Numbered from the stretch's first letter, positions 51,988 to 61,928 are shown. The stretch: 64,000 bases of DNA from Streptomyces viridochromogenes (GCF_001270495.1 NZ_LGUR01000036.1:62001-126000); one strand, 5' to 3'. Numbers and translations are program-made. The notes: generated by a model not told the origin, from the letters alone.

Positions 51988-54498
51988 ATGTCTCCACTCC
52001 GCGCCCCGGCCGCACGCGCAGACCGCCGTGAGGGCGGGCGGCACGGGCGCCCGACCGCCCGCACCGCGACCGCGCTGCCCGAGACCCATATACGGCCCCA
52101 ACTCCTGCGTCTGGCCGTGCTGCCGCCCGTCGCCGTGAGTCTCAGTGCCTGTGCGGCCGTACTGTTCGTCGTGCGCTCCACCGGGGCCCGGCCGAGTCTC
52201 ACCCTGTGGGCCGTGCTCGCCGGTGCGTTCTCGGTGACCGTGGCGGGCATCCTGATCGCCGCGGTGGCCGCCAACCGCACCGCCAAGGCCGTGAGCGACC
52301 GGATCGGCGCACTCCGCCGCAGCAGCGCACGCGGCGAGGCCGATCTACGAGCCCTCGTCGAGACACTGCGGCGCGGCGACGGTCCGCCGAAGCGCAAGCA
52401 GCGCAGCGGTCCGCCCGAGGGCGCCGACGACTTCGAACTGCTCGCCGCGGATCTGGCCCGCGCCCATGACGGGGCTGTCACCGCCGTCGTCCAGGCCTCC
52501 CAGCTCTCCAGTCAGGCGGGCAGCGAACAGAAGCTCGAGGTCTTCGTCAACCTCGCCCGGCGTCTCCAGTCGCTGGTCCACCGCGAGATCTCGATCCTCG
52601 ACGAGCTGGAGAACGAGATCGAGGACCCCGACCTGCTCAAGGGCCTCTTCCATGTCGACCATCTCGCCACCCGCATCCGCCGCCACTCCGAGAACCTCGC
52701 GGTGCTCGGCGGCGCCGTGTCCCGCCGGCAGTGGAGCAACCCGGTCTCCATGACCGAGGTGCTGCGCTCGGCCATCGCGGAGGTCGAGCAGTACTCGCGG
52801 GTCAAGCTCGTGCCGCCCATCGACGGCACCCTGCGTGGACACGCCGTCGCCGACGTCATCCACCTGCTGGCCGAACTGGTCGAGAACGCCACGGTGTTCT
52901 CCGCCCCGCACACCCAGGTCCTGCTCCGGGCCAACCTCGTGACCTCGGGGCTCGCCGTCGAGGTCGAGGACCGCGGGCTGGGCATGCCGGTCGGCGAGCA
53001 GAACCGCATGAACGCCCTGCTCGCCGACCCGGACCAGGTCAACGTGGCCAGCCTGCTGGCGGACGGACGCATCGGACTGTTCGTCGTTTCGCAGCTCGCG
53101 AAGCGGCACGGCATCCATGTGCGGCTCCAGACCAACATCTACGGCGGTGTCCAGGCCGTACTCGTCGTGCCGCAGGGGTTGTTGGGGACGGAGCCGGGAG
53201 CCCACGGCGGTGCGCCGCGGGCGCAGGCTCCCGAACAGTCTGCGGGCGCTGCCGTACCGCCGCACTCCTCGCGGCAGGCGAGTCCGCAGCAGGCGCCGGT
53301 GCCTCCGCAGCAGCTTCGGCAGCCCGCGCCGGCCGCACGCGCCGCACCGGCCGCCTCGGTGGCGTCGGCCGCGTCGGAGGGTGGGCAACGAGGGGCGGCG
53401 GAGGCGTCGGCGGACGCGCCGCGTCGGCAGCAGCCGGAGTCCGGCGGCTGGGGCATGCCCTCCGGGGCGAATGGCGCCGCGCCGGCACCGCTGCCCGTGC
53501 GTGGCGCTCGCGGAGAGCGGGCGAACCCGGCGGAGGCCGTGCCCGGCATCAGGCCCGACGAACGTCGGCTCGTGGAGGAGAACGCCGCCACACCGCCGAC
53601 CCCGCGTACCGGCACCGTCCGCGGCACCATGGGCAAGCCCCAACTGCCCCAACTGCCCCGACGCCGGGCCCAGGAACACATCGTGCCCCAGCTGCGGAGC
53701 GCGCCCGCGCCGCGCCAGGAATCCGACCAGCTCGCCGGGCACGACCCGGGGCTGATGGCTGCCTTTCAACGGGGCATCGGACTCGCCGAGACGCAGCAGC
53801 ACATGGAGTCGGCGCACATGGAGGCCGGGCCTGTGGAGGTCGGGCACATGGATGCCGGGCGTGTGGACGTCGGGCCCGTGGATGTCGGGCACGTGGAGAC
53901 CGGACGGATGGATGCCGGACCTACGGATGCGGAGCACATGGGGGGCGGGCACATGGATGCGGGGCATCTGGGTGCAGGCCACACGGGCGCTCCGCACATG
54001 GTGTCCGGCTACGTGGTGTCCGGCCACATGGCCTCGGGGCACACGGCGTTCGGCCACACAGCCTCCGGCCACGTGAGCTCGGGCCACCTGGACGCGACCC
54101 ACATGGATGCGACCCACACGGACGCAGCCCACATGGACTCGGCACACACCGCCAGCACCCACGGCACCACATCCGCCTACACCCCCTCACCGCACAAGTC
54201 CTCCGACACGACGTCAACCGACCCGGACCCCGCGCGCCCGAACCCCACGCGCCTGGAGTCCATGCGCCCGGCAACGATCCGCCTGGAGCCGACGAGCCTC
54301 GACGCAGGTCGGGTGCAGCCCACCCGCCTGCACCCGACATCCCTGGACGCGCTCCACACGGACGTGACCTCCATGCCTCCCCGGCCCGCCATGGACGTAT
54401 CGCCCATGGACCCGGCCCACACGAACGAGACCCACCCCGGGCCCCCGCCCGGCAGCGACCACACCCCCTGGCACGACGGGAGCGCACCAGCCGGATGA
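51988..54498 (+). CDS. cvnA: Conservon sensor histidine kinase-like ATPase CvnA with a His/Met-rich pentapeptide-repeat tail
   Basis: 836 residues from ATG 51988 (GAGGA 5 nt upstream; TTG 51895 is an alternative). Two membrane helices (residues ~36-58 and 66-90) precede a helical dimerisation region and an HATPase domain with N-box LLAELVENATVF (~292), G1 VEDRGLGMP (~328) and G2 GRIGLFVVSQLAKRHGI (~360). A long Pro/Ala/Gln-rich linker follows. Residues 606-725 are 24 consecutive pentads of pattern [MVTL]-x-x-G-H, with His in 18 of 24 fifth positions, then a weaker Thr/Leu/Arg-Pro pentad-like tail. In conservons this kinase-like protein works with CvnB, CvnC and CvnD as a membrane-associated GTPase-control complex. 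Confidence 0.88.
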   Translation: MSPLRAPAARADRREGGRHGRPTARTATALPETHIRPQLLRLAVLPPVAVSLSACAAVLFVVRSTGARPSLTLWAVLAGAFSVTVAGILIAAVAANRTAKAVSDRIGALRRSSARGEADLRALVETLRRGDGPPKRKQRSGPPEGADDFELLAADLARAHDGAVTAVVQASQLSSQAGSEQKLEVFVNLARRLQSLVHREISILDELENEIEDPDLLKGLFHVDHLATRIRRHSENLAVLGGAVSRRQWSNPVSMTEVLRSAIAEVEQYSRVKLVPPIDGTLRGHAVADVIHLLAELVENATVFSAPHTQVLLRANLVTSGLAVEVEDRGLGMPVGEQNRMNALLADPDQVNVASLLADGRIGLFVVSQLAKRHGIHVRLQTNIYGGVQAVLVVPQGLLGTEPGAHGGAPRAQAPEQSAGAAVPPHSSRQASPQQAPVPPQQLRQPAPAARAAPAASVASAASEGGQRGAAEASADAPRRQQPESGGWGMPSGANGAAPAPLPVRGARGERANPAEAVPGIRPDERRLVEENAATPPTPRTGTVRGTMGKPQLPQLPRRRAQEHIVPQLRSAPAPRQESDQLAGHDPGLMAAFQRGIGLAETQQHMESAHMEAGPVEVGHMDAGRVDVGPVDVGHVETGRMDAGPTDAEHMGGGHMDAGHLGAGHTGAPHMVSGYVVSGHMASGHTAFGHTASGHVSSGHLDATHMDATHTDAAHMDSAHTASTHGTTSAYTPSPHKSSDTTSTDPDPARPNPTRLESMRPATIRLEPTSLDAGRVQPTRLHPTSLDALHTDVTSMPPRPAMDVSPMDPAHTNETHPGPPPGSDHTPWHDGSAPAG
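53803..54162 (+). repeat. 24 tandem 15-bp codon repeats ([MVTL]xxGH pentads) in cvnA
   Basis: The stretch consists of exactly 24 uninterrupted five-codon units in frame. Position 1 is Met, Val, Thr or Leu, position 4 mostly Gly, position 5 His in 18 units and Pro, Arg or Tyr in the others. DNA units share the GGNCACATGGA core but vary in codon use. Confidence 0.95.
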
Positions 54499-54590
54499 CC
54501 ACGACCGTGACCAGCTCGACATCCGCCTGGAAGTCCACCCCCACCCCCAGCACTCCCGCCGACCTTCGTACCTCAAGGAGTCGATCCATC

Positions 54591-55025
54591 ATGGCGAGCG
54601 AAGCGCCGACCGCCCATGTCTCCGACCTCGACTGGCTGATGAGCGGCCTCGTGCAGCGTGTACCGCACACCACCAGCGCGGTACTCCTCTCCTGCGACGG
54701 GCTTGTGAAGTCGGTTCACGGCCTCGACCCGGACAGCGCGGACCACATGGCCGCCCTGGCTTCCGGCCTCTACTCCCTGGGCCGCAGCGCCGGGGTCCGG
54801 TTCGGCGACGGCGGAGACGTGCGCCAGGTCGTCGTCGAACTCGACTCGATGCTGCTCTTCGTGACGACGGCAGGTTCCGGCACCTGTCTCGCCGTGCTGG
54901 CCGGCCGCGAGGCCGACGCGGCGGTGCTCGGCTACGAGATGGCGATGCTGGTCAAGAGCGTCCGCCCGTATCTCGTCACCGCTCCCCGGCAGCACTCCGT
55001 CGAACCCTCGGCGCTGAGGCCTTGA
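54591..55025 (+). CDS. cvnB: Roadblock/LC7-domain protein CvnB
   Basis: 144 residues of the roadblock/LC7 fold: LDWLMSGLVQRVPHTTSAVLLSCDGL, then DHMAALASGLYSLGRSAG and LLFVTTAGSGTCLAVLAGREADAAVLGYEM (described by position: residues ~7-32, 46-64, 84-112). These MglB-like proteins bind the cognate small GTPase and influence its nucleotide cycle. ATG 54591 is preferred as the conserved domain starts shortly after it; ATG 54495 overlaps the kinase stop (ATGA) and would add a 32-residue Ser/Thr-rich tail. Confidence 0.9.
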   Translation: MASEAPTAHVSDLDWLMSGLVQRVPHTTSAVLLSCDGLVKSVHGLDPDSADHMAALASGLYSLGRSAGVRFGDGGDVRQVVVELDSMLLFVTTAGSGTCLAVLAGREADAAVLGYEMAMLVKSVRPYLVTAPRQHSVEPSALRP

Positions 55026-55027
55026 AC

Positions 55028-55399
55028 GTGACGGCGACCGGCGACGGGCCCTGGCTCGACGACGCGGCCGGACGGCTGGTGCGCCCTTTCACGGTCAGCA
55101 ACGGCCGTACCCGACCCACCATCGCGCTCGATCTCATGTCGCAGGTCATGGCCACCGGGGCGACCCCCCTCGGCTACCTCGGCCCCGAGCACGAGCAGGC
55201 GCTCGACCTGTGCCGCGGTCCCGTCTCGATCGCCGAGGTCGCCGCCCATCTGAAGCTGCCGGCGGCGGTCACCAAGGTGCTGCTGTCGGACCTCGTCGAC
55301 TGCGGGGCGCTCACCACCAAGCCCCCCGAGTTCCACCACAACCCGACTGACCGGGCCCTTCTGGAGGCAGTGCTCGATGGACTACGACGACAGCTCTGA
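55028..55399 (+). CDS. cvnC: DUF742 protein CvnC
   Basis: 123 residues, DUF742 family. The N-terminal half has RLVRPFTVSNGRTRP, the middle a winged-helix-like segment DLCRGPVSIAEVAAHLKLPAAVTKVLLSDLVDCGAL (residues ~60-95), and the end is basic. DNA binding is possible from the fold, but within conservons it is regarded as a partner of the GTPase module. GTG 55028 is used; a TTG at 55022 overlaps the cvnB stop. The end overlaps cvnD by 23 bp. Confidence 0.88.
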   Translation: MTATGDGPWLDDAAGRLVRPFTVSNGRTRPTIALDLMSQVMATGATPLGYLGPEHEQALDLCRGPVSIAEVAAHLKLPAAVTKVLLSDLVDCGALTTKPPEFHHNPTDRALLEAVLDGLRRQL

Positions 55400-55976
55400 C
55401 CCCTTCCCCACCGCACTGAAGATCTTGGTGGCGGGAGGGTTCGGGGTCGGCAAGACGACCTTCGTCGGCGCGGTGAGCGAGATCGCGCCGCTCAGCACGG
55501 AGGAGCTGCTCACCACGGTCAGCGCAGCGACCGACAACCTGGAAGGCATCGAGAACAAGGTCGAGACGACGGTGGCCATGGACTTCGGCCGCATCACCCT
55601 CGATCCGGAACACGTCCTGTATCTGTTCGGCACGCCCGGACAGGAACGGTTCTGGTTCATGTGGGACGAACTCTCGGAGGGCGCGCTGGGCGCGGTCATC
55701 CTCGCCGACACCCGGCGCCTGGAGGACTGCTTCGCCGCCGTCGACTTCTTCGAGCAGCGGGGCCTCGGCTTCATCGTCGCGATCAACGAGTTCGACGGCG
55801 GCTACCGGTACGACCCGGAGGAGGTCCGAGCCGCGATCGACCTCGACCCGCAGATCCCCGTCGTCCGCTGCGACGCCCGGATCTCCAGCTCCGGTGTCCA
55901 GACCCTGCTGACCTTGGTACGGCACCTCATCGCCCACGCACCGGCACCCGCGCCGAGCCACGGTGCCCACATGTGA
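55377..55976 (+). CDS. cvnD: Conservon small GTPase CvnD
   Basis: 199 residues, Ras-like GTPase of the MglA/CvnD type. G1 is GGFGVGKTTFVG, G3 FGTPGQERFWFMW, G4 AINEFDGG (Asn-Glu-Phe-Asp in place of NKxD) and G5 region CDARISSSG. The threonines of the switch I region follow GIENKVETTVAMDFG. It is expected to cycle at the inner face of the membrane under control of CvnA and CvnB. Tight overlap with cvnC supports co-translation. Confidence 0.92.
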   Translation: MDYDDSSDPFPTALKILVAGGFGVGKTTFVGAVSEIAPLSTEELLTTVSAATDNLEGIENKVETTVAMDFGRITLDPEHVLYLFGTPGQERFWFMWDELSEGALGAVILADTRRLEDCFAAVDFFEQRGLGFIVAINEFDGGYRYDPEEVRAAIDLDPQIPVVRCDARISSSGVQTLLTLVRHLIAHAPAPAPSHGAHM

Positions 55977-56037
55977 CATCCGCACCCACCAGCACGGAGC
56001 CGCATATGACCCACGCCCACAGCGACGGAATCCGCCC

Positions 56038-56613
56038 ATGAGCTACGGCCCACCCCACCCGGTCGCTCGCCTGCTGCTCACCCCCGAGGACAAGGAGGCC
56101 CCAGCCCGCGCACGGCGACTGTTCCAACTGGGCCTGGGGGAGTACCCCGATCCGGCCCTGGATGTCTTCGCGGACCATCTCGCCGAGCTCACCGGGGCGC
56201 CGTACGCCATGGTCAACTTCATCGGCGAGAGTCGGCAGTTCTTCGCCGGCCTGCATGTGCGGCCGACCGTGAGCCTCGCGCGGACCGACGACTCCAAGCC
56301 GGAGCTGGGCCGCCCTATGGAGCGCGACCATGGGTTCTGCCCCCATGTGGTGGTCCGACACAAGGCGTTGGTTCTGGAGGACGTCCGCGACTATCCGCGG
56401 TTCGCCGGGAACCCGATCGTCGACGAGTTCGGCATCCGCTCCTATCTGGGTGCCCCGCTCATCGACTCCACGGGAATGGCGCTGGGCACGGTGTGCGTCG
56501 TCGACGTGGAGCCGCGGCCGTGGGGGAAGGCCGGCCTGGAGACCATCAAGGCATCCGCGGCGGACTTGGCGATGCGGCTGGAGCGACGGGCGGCGGACGG
56601 GCTGCCCCTCTAG
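56038..56613 (+). CDS. GAF-domain protein, fifth conservon gene
   Basis: 191 residues, one GAF domain spanning ~45-185: [23 protein letters not shown], the conserved [43 protein letters not shown], and GTVCVVD near the end. It is a ligand-binding sensor without an output domain, so a partner role is likely. It is 61 bp downstream of cvnD and co-directional. An 11-codon frame (56006-56041) with GGAG 7 nt upstream ends in ATGA with this start, perhaps for coupling. Some conservons have extra sensor or cytochrome genes at this place. Confidence 0.85.
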   Translation: MSYGPPHPVARLLLTPEDKEAPARARRLFQLGLGEYPDPALDVFADHLAELTGAPYAMVNFIGESRQFFAGLHVRPTVSLARTDDSKPELGRPMERDHGFCPHVVVRHKALVLEDVRDYPRFAGNPIVDEFGIRSYLGAPLIDSTGMALGTVCVVDVEPRPWGKAGLETIKASAADLAMRLERRAADGLPL

Positions 56614-56724
56614 CCCCTGCCGGTGACGGAGGGCGTGAAGGAAAGCTGTGGCGCCGCTTAAGAAATCCTCGATGGACCTGGGCGCCGCCGTACGGCAGAT
56701 TCATCTGCGATCCCACCCCCCTCC

Positions 56725-56759
56725 CCGGCCGCGGGCGCTTTCGGCATGCCCGCGGCCGG
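56725..56759 (+). terminator. Perfect 12-bp hairpin in the tdh leader
   Basis: Arms 56725-56736 and 56748-56759, exact inverse complements with 11-nt loop, between the GAF gene and tdh. A smaller hairpin GCAGAT-TC-ATCTGC lies just upstream (56694-56707). It may end the conservon transcript or attenuate tdh; AGGAG follows 11 nt later. Confidence 0.6.
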
Positions 56760-56783
56760 AACTCACTCTCAGGAGCCGTACCG

Positions 56784-57812
56784 TTGAAGGCGCTGGTCAA
56801 GGAGAAGGCGGAGCCCGGGCTCTGGCTCGCGGACGTCCCGGAACCGGCTGTCGGACCCGGTGACGTACTGATCAAGGTGTTGCGCACCGGCATCTGCGGC
56901 ACCGATCTGCACATCCGGGCCTGGGACGGCTGGGCGCAGCAGGCGATCCGCACCCCACTCGTGCTCGGGCACGAGTTCGTGGGCGAGATCGTCGAGGTCG
57001 GGCGCGATGTCAGTGACATCGCCGTCGGCGACCGGGTCAGCGGCGAGGGTCATCTGGTGTGCGGCAAGTGCCGCAACTGCCTGGCCGGGCGCCGGCATCT
57101 CTGCCGGGCCACGATCGGCCTCGGCGTGGGGCGGGACGGCGCCTTCGCCGAGTACGTCGCCCTGCCGGCCGCCAATGTGTGGGTGCACCGTGTGCCCGTC
57201 GACCTCGACGTCGCCGCGATCTTCGACCCGTTCGGCAACGCCGTGCACACCGCGCTGTCGTTCCCGCTGGTCGGGGAGGACGTCCTGATCACCGGCGCGG
57301 GCCCGATCGGTCTGATGGCGGCGGCCGTGGCCCGGCACGCGGGCGCGCGCAACGTCGTGATCACCGATGTGAGCGAGGAACGGCTGGAGCTGGCCCGCAA
57401 GGTGGGCGTGAGCCTCGCGCTGAATGTGTCGGAGGCGACCATCGGCGACGGACAGCGCGCACTCGGCCTGCGCGAGGGCTTCGACATCGGTCTGGAGATG
57501 TCCGGCCGACCCGAGGCGATGCGCGACATGATCGCCAACATGACGCACGGCGGCCGTATCGCCATGCTCGGCCTGCCGGCGCAGGACTTCCCGGTCGACT
57601 GGGCCCGGATCGTCACCTCGATGATCACCATCAAGGGCATCTACGGCCGCGAGATGTTCGAGACCTGGTACGCGATGTCCGTGCTGCTGGAAGGCGGCCT
57701 CGACCTCGCCCCAGTGATCACCGGCCGGTACGGCTACCGCGACTACGAGGCGGCGTTCGCCGACGCGGCGAGCGGTCGCGGCGGCAAGGTCATCCTCGAC
57801 TGGACCGCCTGA
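56784..57812 (+). CDS. tdh: L-threonine 3-dehydrogenase
   Basis: 342 residues, zinc medium-chain dehydrogenase. TTG start with AGGAG 8 nt upstream, giving the usual [16 protein letters not shown]-terminus. Catalytic zinc: Cys in TGICGTDLH and His-Glu in [13 protein letters not shown]; structural zinc Cys cluster [19 protein letters not shown] motif [13 protein letters not shown]. It oxidises threonine to 2-amino-3-ketobutyrate, which the next enzyme cleaves. Preceded by a leader with two hairpins. Confidence 0.95.
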   Translation: MKALVKEKAEPGLWLADVPEPAVGPGDVLIKVLRTGICGTDLHIRAWDGWAQQAIRTPLVLGHEFVGEIVEVGRDVSDIAVGDRVSGEGHLVCGKCRNCLAGRRHLCRATIGLGVGRDGAFAEYVALPAANVWVHRVPVDLDVAAIFDPFGNAVHTALSFPLVGEDVLITGAGPIGLMAAAVARHAGARNVVITDVSEERLELARKVGVSLALNVSEATIGDGQRALGLREGFDIGLEMSGRPEAMRDMIANMTHGGRIAMLGLPAQDFPVDWARIVTSMITIKGIYGREMFETWYAMSVLLEGGLDLAPVITGRYGYRDYEAAFADAASGRGGKVILDWTA

Positions 57813-57875
57813 GTCACCGCGTAAGCCTCCGCGTGAGTTCCCGCGTAAGTCATCTGCTTTTCTAGGAGCTTTCTG

Positions 57876-59069
<1,194 letters not shown>

Positions 59070-59107
59070 CCTCCGGCCGGCCCGGACATATTGCGATAAT
59101 CGATCTC

Positions 59108-60022
59108 ATGATCGAAGCGCGGCGGCTCCACATCCTCCGTGCGGTGGCCGACCACCGCACGGTGACGGCGGCTGCCGCCGCGCTGTATCTGACCCCGTCG
59201 GCGGTCTCCCAGCAGCTCACGGCCCTGGAGCAGGAGACGGGTCACCGCCTCGTCGAGCGCGGCGCCAAGGGCGTACGGCTGACCCCGGCCGGCGAGATCC
59301 TGCTCAACCACACCAACGCCGTCCTCGCCCAGCTGGAGCGGGCCGAAGCGGAGCTGGCCGCGTACAGCTCGGGCGCGGCCGGCACGGTCACGGTCGCCTC
59401 GTTCGCGACCGGTATCGCCTTGGTCGTCGCGCCCGCGGTGACCCGCCTCGCGCGGACGTCCCCCGGCATTCGCATCCGCGTCCAGGACACCGAGGGCGAC
59501 GCCAGCCTGCCGATGGTGCTGGACCGGCAGGTCGACATCGCGGTGGCCGTCGAGTACCGGGGGGCGCCGCCCGCCGACGACCCCCGCCTGGCGCACGTAC
59601 CGCTGTACGCCGAGCCCTTCGACGCGGTCGTCCCGGTGCGCCACCGGCTGGCCGACTCGGCCGAGGTCCCCCTCGCGGAGCTGGCCAAGGATCCGTGGAT
59701 CGGGCCGTACCCCGGCAACCCCTGCCATGACGTCGTCGTCCTGGCCTGCGAGAACGCCGGCTTCCAGCCCCGGCTCGAACACTCCTCGGACGACTTCCGC
59801 GCGGTCGTCGCCCTCGCCTCGGCCGACGCGGGCGTGGCGCTCGTACCGCGCTCGGCGTTGCGCGGCATGGACCTCACAGGGGTCGTCGTGCGGCCTGTGG
59901 ACGGGGTGGCGCCCACGCGTCGGGTGTTCGCGGCCGTACGACGGGGCGCCGAGGAGCACCCGCTGATCCGGCCGGTCCTGGAGGCGCTCGGGGAGGCGGC
60001 GGGGGCGTGGGCCGGGGTGTGA
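59108..60022 (+). CDS. LysR-family transcriptional regulator
   Basis: 304 residues. N-terminal HTH: RRLHILRAVADHRTVTAAAAALYLTPSAVSQQLTALEQETG (residues ~4-44, core LTPSAVSQQLTALEQ). C-terminal periplasmic-binding-like effector domain from ~90 (VTVASFATGIALVVAP). The co-directional position 38 bp after kbl suggests control of threonine/glycine metabolism or read-through only. LysR proteins usually face the genes they regulate; here the downstream XRE gene is in the same direction, so the target is unclear. Confidence 0.88.
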   Translation: MIEARRLHILRAVADHRTVTAAAAALYLTPSAVSQQLTALEQETGHRLVERGAKGVRLTPAGEILLNHTNAVLAQLERAEAELAAYSSGAAGTVTVASFATGIALVVAPAVTRLARTSPGIRIRVQDTEGDASLPMVLDRQVDIAVAVEYRGAPPADDPRLAHVPLYAEPFDAVVPVRHRLADSAEVPLAELAKDPWIGPYPGNPCHDVVVLACENAGFQPRLEHSSDDFRAVVALASADAGVALVPRSALRGMDLTGVVVRPVDGVAPTRRVFAAVRRGAEEHPLIRPVLEALGEAAGAWAGV

Positions 60023-60040
60023 GCCGCCCGTAACCACCGC

Positions 60041-60075
60041 GTTTCATATATGGGATAGCGTCCCGGATATGAAAC
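60041..60075. promoter_or_regulatory. 35-bp nested dyad overlapping the start codon of the XRE-cupin gene
   Basis: Outer arms GTTTCATAT (60041-60049) and ATATGAAAC (60067-60075), inner arms GGGA (60052-60055) and TCCC (60061-60064), all centred on 60058. The right outer arm contains the ATG at 60069. It is probably the operator of the gene itself, blocking transcription at or near the start. Confidence 0.75.
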
Positions 60076-60656
60076 TCTCGCTGGATGGTGGTGATCCCCA
60101 GGACACGGTCGACGCTCGCCTCGGCGTCCGCCTGGCCGAGCTGCGGGCCGAACGCGGCTGGTCGCTCGGTGAGTTGGCGGAACGCAGCGGCGTGAGCCGC
60201 TCGACCCTGTCGCGGGCCGAGCACGCGGAGATCAGCCCCACGGCCTCACTGCTGAACCGCCTGTGCCATGTGTACGGCCGGACCATGTCCCAGCTGCTCA
60301 GCGAGGTCGAGGCCGAGCCCGCGCTGCTGGTGCGGGCGGCCGAGCAGCCGGTGTGGGAGGACCGTTCCTCCGGGTTCGTCCGAAGGTCCGTGTCGCCGCC
60401 GCACGCCGGGCTGCGCGCCGAGGTCGTCGAGGGACGGCTCACCGCGGGCGCCGACATCGCGTACGACCGGCCGCCGGTGCCGGGACTGGAGCAGCACATC
60501 TGGGTGCTGGAAGGAGCGCTCGACGTGACGGTGCAGGAGACCGAGCACCATCTGGACGCCGGGGACTGTCTGCGGATGCGGGTCTGGGGATCCACGCGGT
60601 TCCGGTGCGCGGGGCCCGGCGCGGTGCGGTACGTACTGGCGGTGGTGCTGCCGTGA
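60069..60656 (+). CDS. XRE-family regulator with cupin domain
   Basis: 195 residues. HTH: LGVRLAELRAERGWSLGELAERSGVSRSTLSRAEHAE (residues ~18-55, core LAERSGVSRSTLSRAE), then cupin ~120-190 with GLEQHIWVLEGALDVTV and HHLDAGDCLRMRVWGSTRFR. Repressor with small-molecule sensor. No Shine-Dalgarno is seen before ATG 60069, and the start lies inside a large dyad, so the mRNA may be (near) leaderless. A GNAT acetyltransferase gene is coupled to its stop by GTGA; the pair resembles regulator-acetyltransferase modules for detoxification. Confidence 0.85.
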   Translation: MKLSLDGGDPQDTVDARLGVRLAELRAERGWSLGELAERSGVSRSTLSRAEHAEISPTASLLNRLCHVYGRTMSQLLSEVEAEPALLVRAAEQPVWEDRSSGFVRRSVSPPHAGLRAEVVEGRLTAGADIAYDRPPVPGLEQHIWVLEGALDVTVQETEHHLDAGDCLRMRVWGSTRFRCAGPGAVRYVLAVVLP

Positions 60657-61165
60657 CCCCGACGAGACTGGACGCAGCCCAACTGCTGGAGCTGGTCGAG
60701 GACTTGGCCGATCTGCTGGTGGACACCGTGGCGGACGGTGCCTCCGTCGGATTCCTCGCCCCACTGGACCGTACGGCGGCACTGGCCTGGTGGAGGGAGC
60801 GTGCGGCCGCCGTGGCCGCCGGGCAGTTGGCCGTGTGGGCGGTACGCGAGGACGGGCGAGCCGTCGGTACCGTCAGCCTGGCCTTCGCCGACAAGCCCAA
60901 CAGCCGGCACCGGGCCGAGGTGATCAAACTGATGGTGCACCGGGACGTGCGGGGCCAGGGCCTCGGCCGCAGCCTCCTGACGACCGCCGAAGAGGCGGCG
61001 ACCAGGGCCGGGGTCACCCTCCTCCACCTGGACACCGAGACCGACAGTCGCGCCGAGCAGCTGTACGGCTCGGCCGGCTGGACCCGGGCCGGGGTCATAC
61101 CCGACTACGCGGCGAACCAGGACGGGATACTGCGGCCGACGACGATCTACTACAAGCATGTGTGA
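60653..61165 (+). CDS. GNAT-family N-acetyltransferase
   Basis: 170 residues. Acetyl-CoA binding motif A: IKLMVHRDVRGQGLGRSLL (R-G-Q-G-L-G). Motif B: LLHLDTETDSRAEQLYGSAGWTRAG. The N-terminal ~50 residues form helices over the active site. Substrate unknown; small amine or amino-acid detoxification is the common role of this subgroup. GTG overlaps the XRE-cupin stop by 4 nt, so both are made from one transcript. Confidence 0.88.
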   Translation: MTPTRLDAAQLLELVEDLADLLVDTVADGASVGFLAPLDRTAALAWWRERAAAVAAGQLAVWAVREDGRAVGTVSLAFADKPNSRHRAEVIKLMVHRDVRGQGLGRSLLTTAEEAATRAGVTLLHLDTETDSRAEQLYGSAGWTRAGVIPDYAANQDGILRPTTIYYKHV

Positions 61166-61219
61166 CCGGTCGCGACAGGTGGGCGTCGAACAAGCGCCAC
61201 ATCAAGGGGACTGCCTGTC

Positions 61220-61582
61220 ATGGGCGTGAGCATCTCGTTCGTCAGCGCGACGACGGAGGAACTGGACAGGGCGGAGAAGGACCCGAGTTGGGCCGGTCAG
61301 TTCCTCGAGTTCGCGTTGGACGGGTTCCAGATCCAGGAGGGCGGCACGCTGTTCGGGTGGACCGCGGAGCAGATCGCCGGCACGGCACGGGAACTGCGGG
61401 AGGCCCCGTGGGAGAAGTTGGCGGCCCACTACGACCCGGAGCGGACGGCGAACGAGGACGTGTACCCCAACTTCAGCTTCTGGGGTGCGTTCGCGGATCC
61501 CCGTCACCAGGCGCGGGAATGTCCCTCTCACCAGGTGATTGTCAGTGCCGGCCGCTACCGTGCGTCTCATGCCGGATGCTGA
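61220..61582 (+). pseudogene. DUF1877-like protein with internal deletion and lost C-terminus
   Basis: The 120-codon frame starts MGVSISFVSATTEELDRAEKDP and contains LFGWTAEQIAGTARELREAPWEKLAAHYDPE, both typical of DUF1877 (YfbM-like) proteins of about 160 residues (quoted in parts). Between them about 40-50 residues seem missing after QFLE, and after DVYPN the sequence no longer resembles the family and ends in Cys/His-rich residues that overlap the promoter and start of the next gene. I read it as a decaying copy; a shortened but translated protein is the alternative. Family recall only, no alignment was run. Confidence 0.5.
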
Positions 61583-61928
61583 AGACGTACGCCGTATCGC
61601 CCTTTCCCTGCCGGACACGACGGAGAAGATCGCCTGGGGCATGCCCACCTTCCGGGTGGCGGGCAAGATGTTCGCCACACTGCCCGAGGAGGAGACCTCC
61701 CTCGCCGTGCGCTGTCCCAAGGAGGAGCGCGACGAACTGGTCATCGCCGAGCCGGGGAAGTTCTGGATCGCCGACCACGAGGCGCAGTTCGCCTGGGTGA
61801 GGGCCAGGCTCGCCGCCTTGGAGGACGAGGACGAGCTGCGCGACATCCTCGCCGATTCCTGGCGTCAGGCGGCGCCGCCGAGGCTGCTGGACGCGTATCC
61901 GGACTTGGGGTTGCCGACGGGGGAGTGA
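61569..61928 (+). CDS. MmcQ/YjbR-family protein
   Basis: 119 residues, MmcQ/YjbR fold: VRRIALSLPDTTEKIAWGMPTFRVAGKMFATLPEEE (residues ~6-41, key WGMPTFRVAGKMFA), LVIAEPGKFWIADH and the C-terminal SWRQAAPPRLLDAY. This small cytoplasmic family has a CyaY-like double-wing fold and was proposed to bind DNA; the true role is unknown. ATG 61569 is chosen where the conserved part begins. Its first codons overlap the end of the decaying DUF1877-like frame. Confidence 0.85.
   Translation: MPDAEDVRRIALSLPDTTEKIAWGMPTFRVAGKMFATLPEEETSLAVRCPKEERDELVIAEPGKFWIADHEAQFAWVRARLAALEDEDELRDILADSWRQAAPPRLLDAYPDLGLPTGE

Noticed and set aside
53803..54162. Possible CRISPR-like array
   Set aside because: The repetition is a continuous 15-bp coding period without spacers; it is a pentapeptide tail of the kinase.
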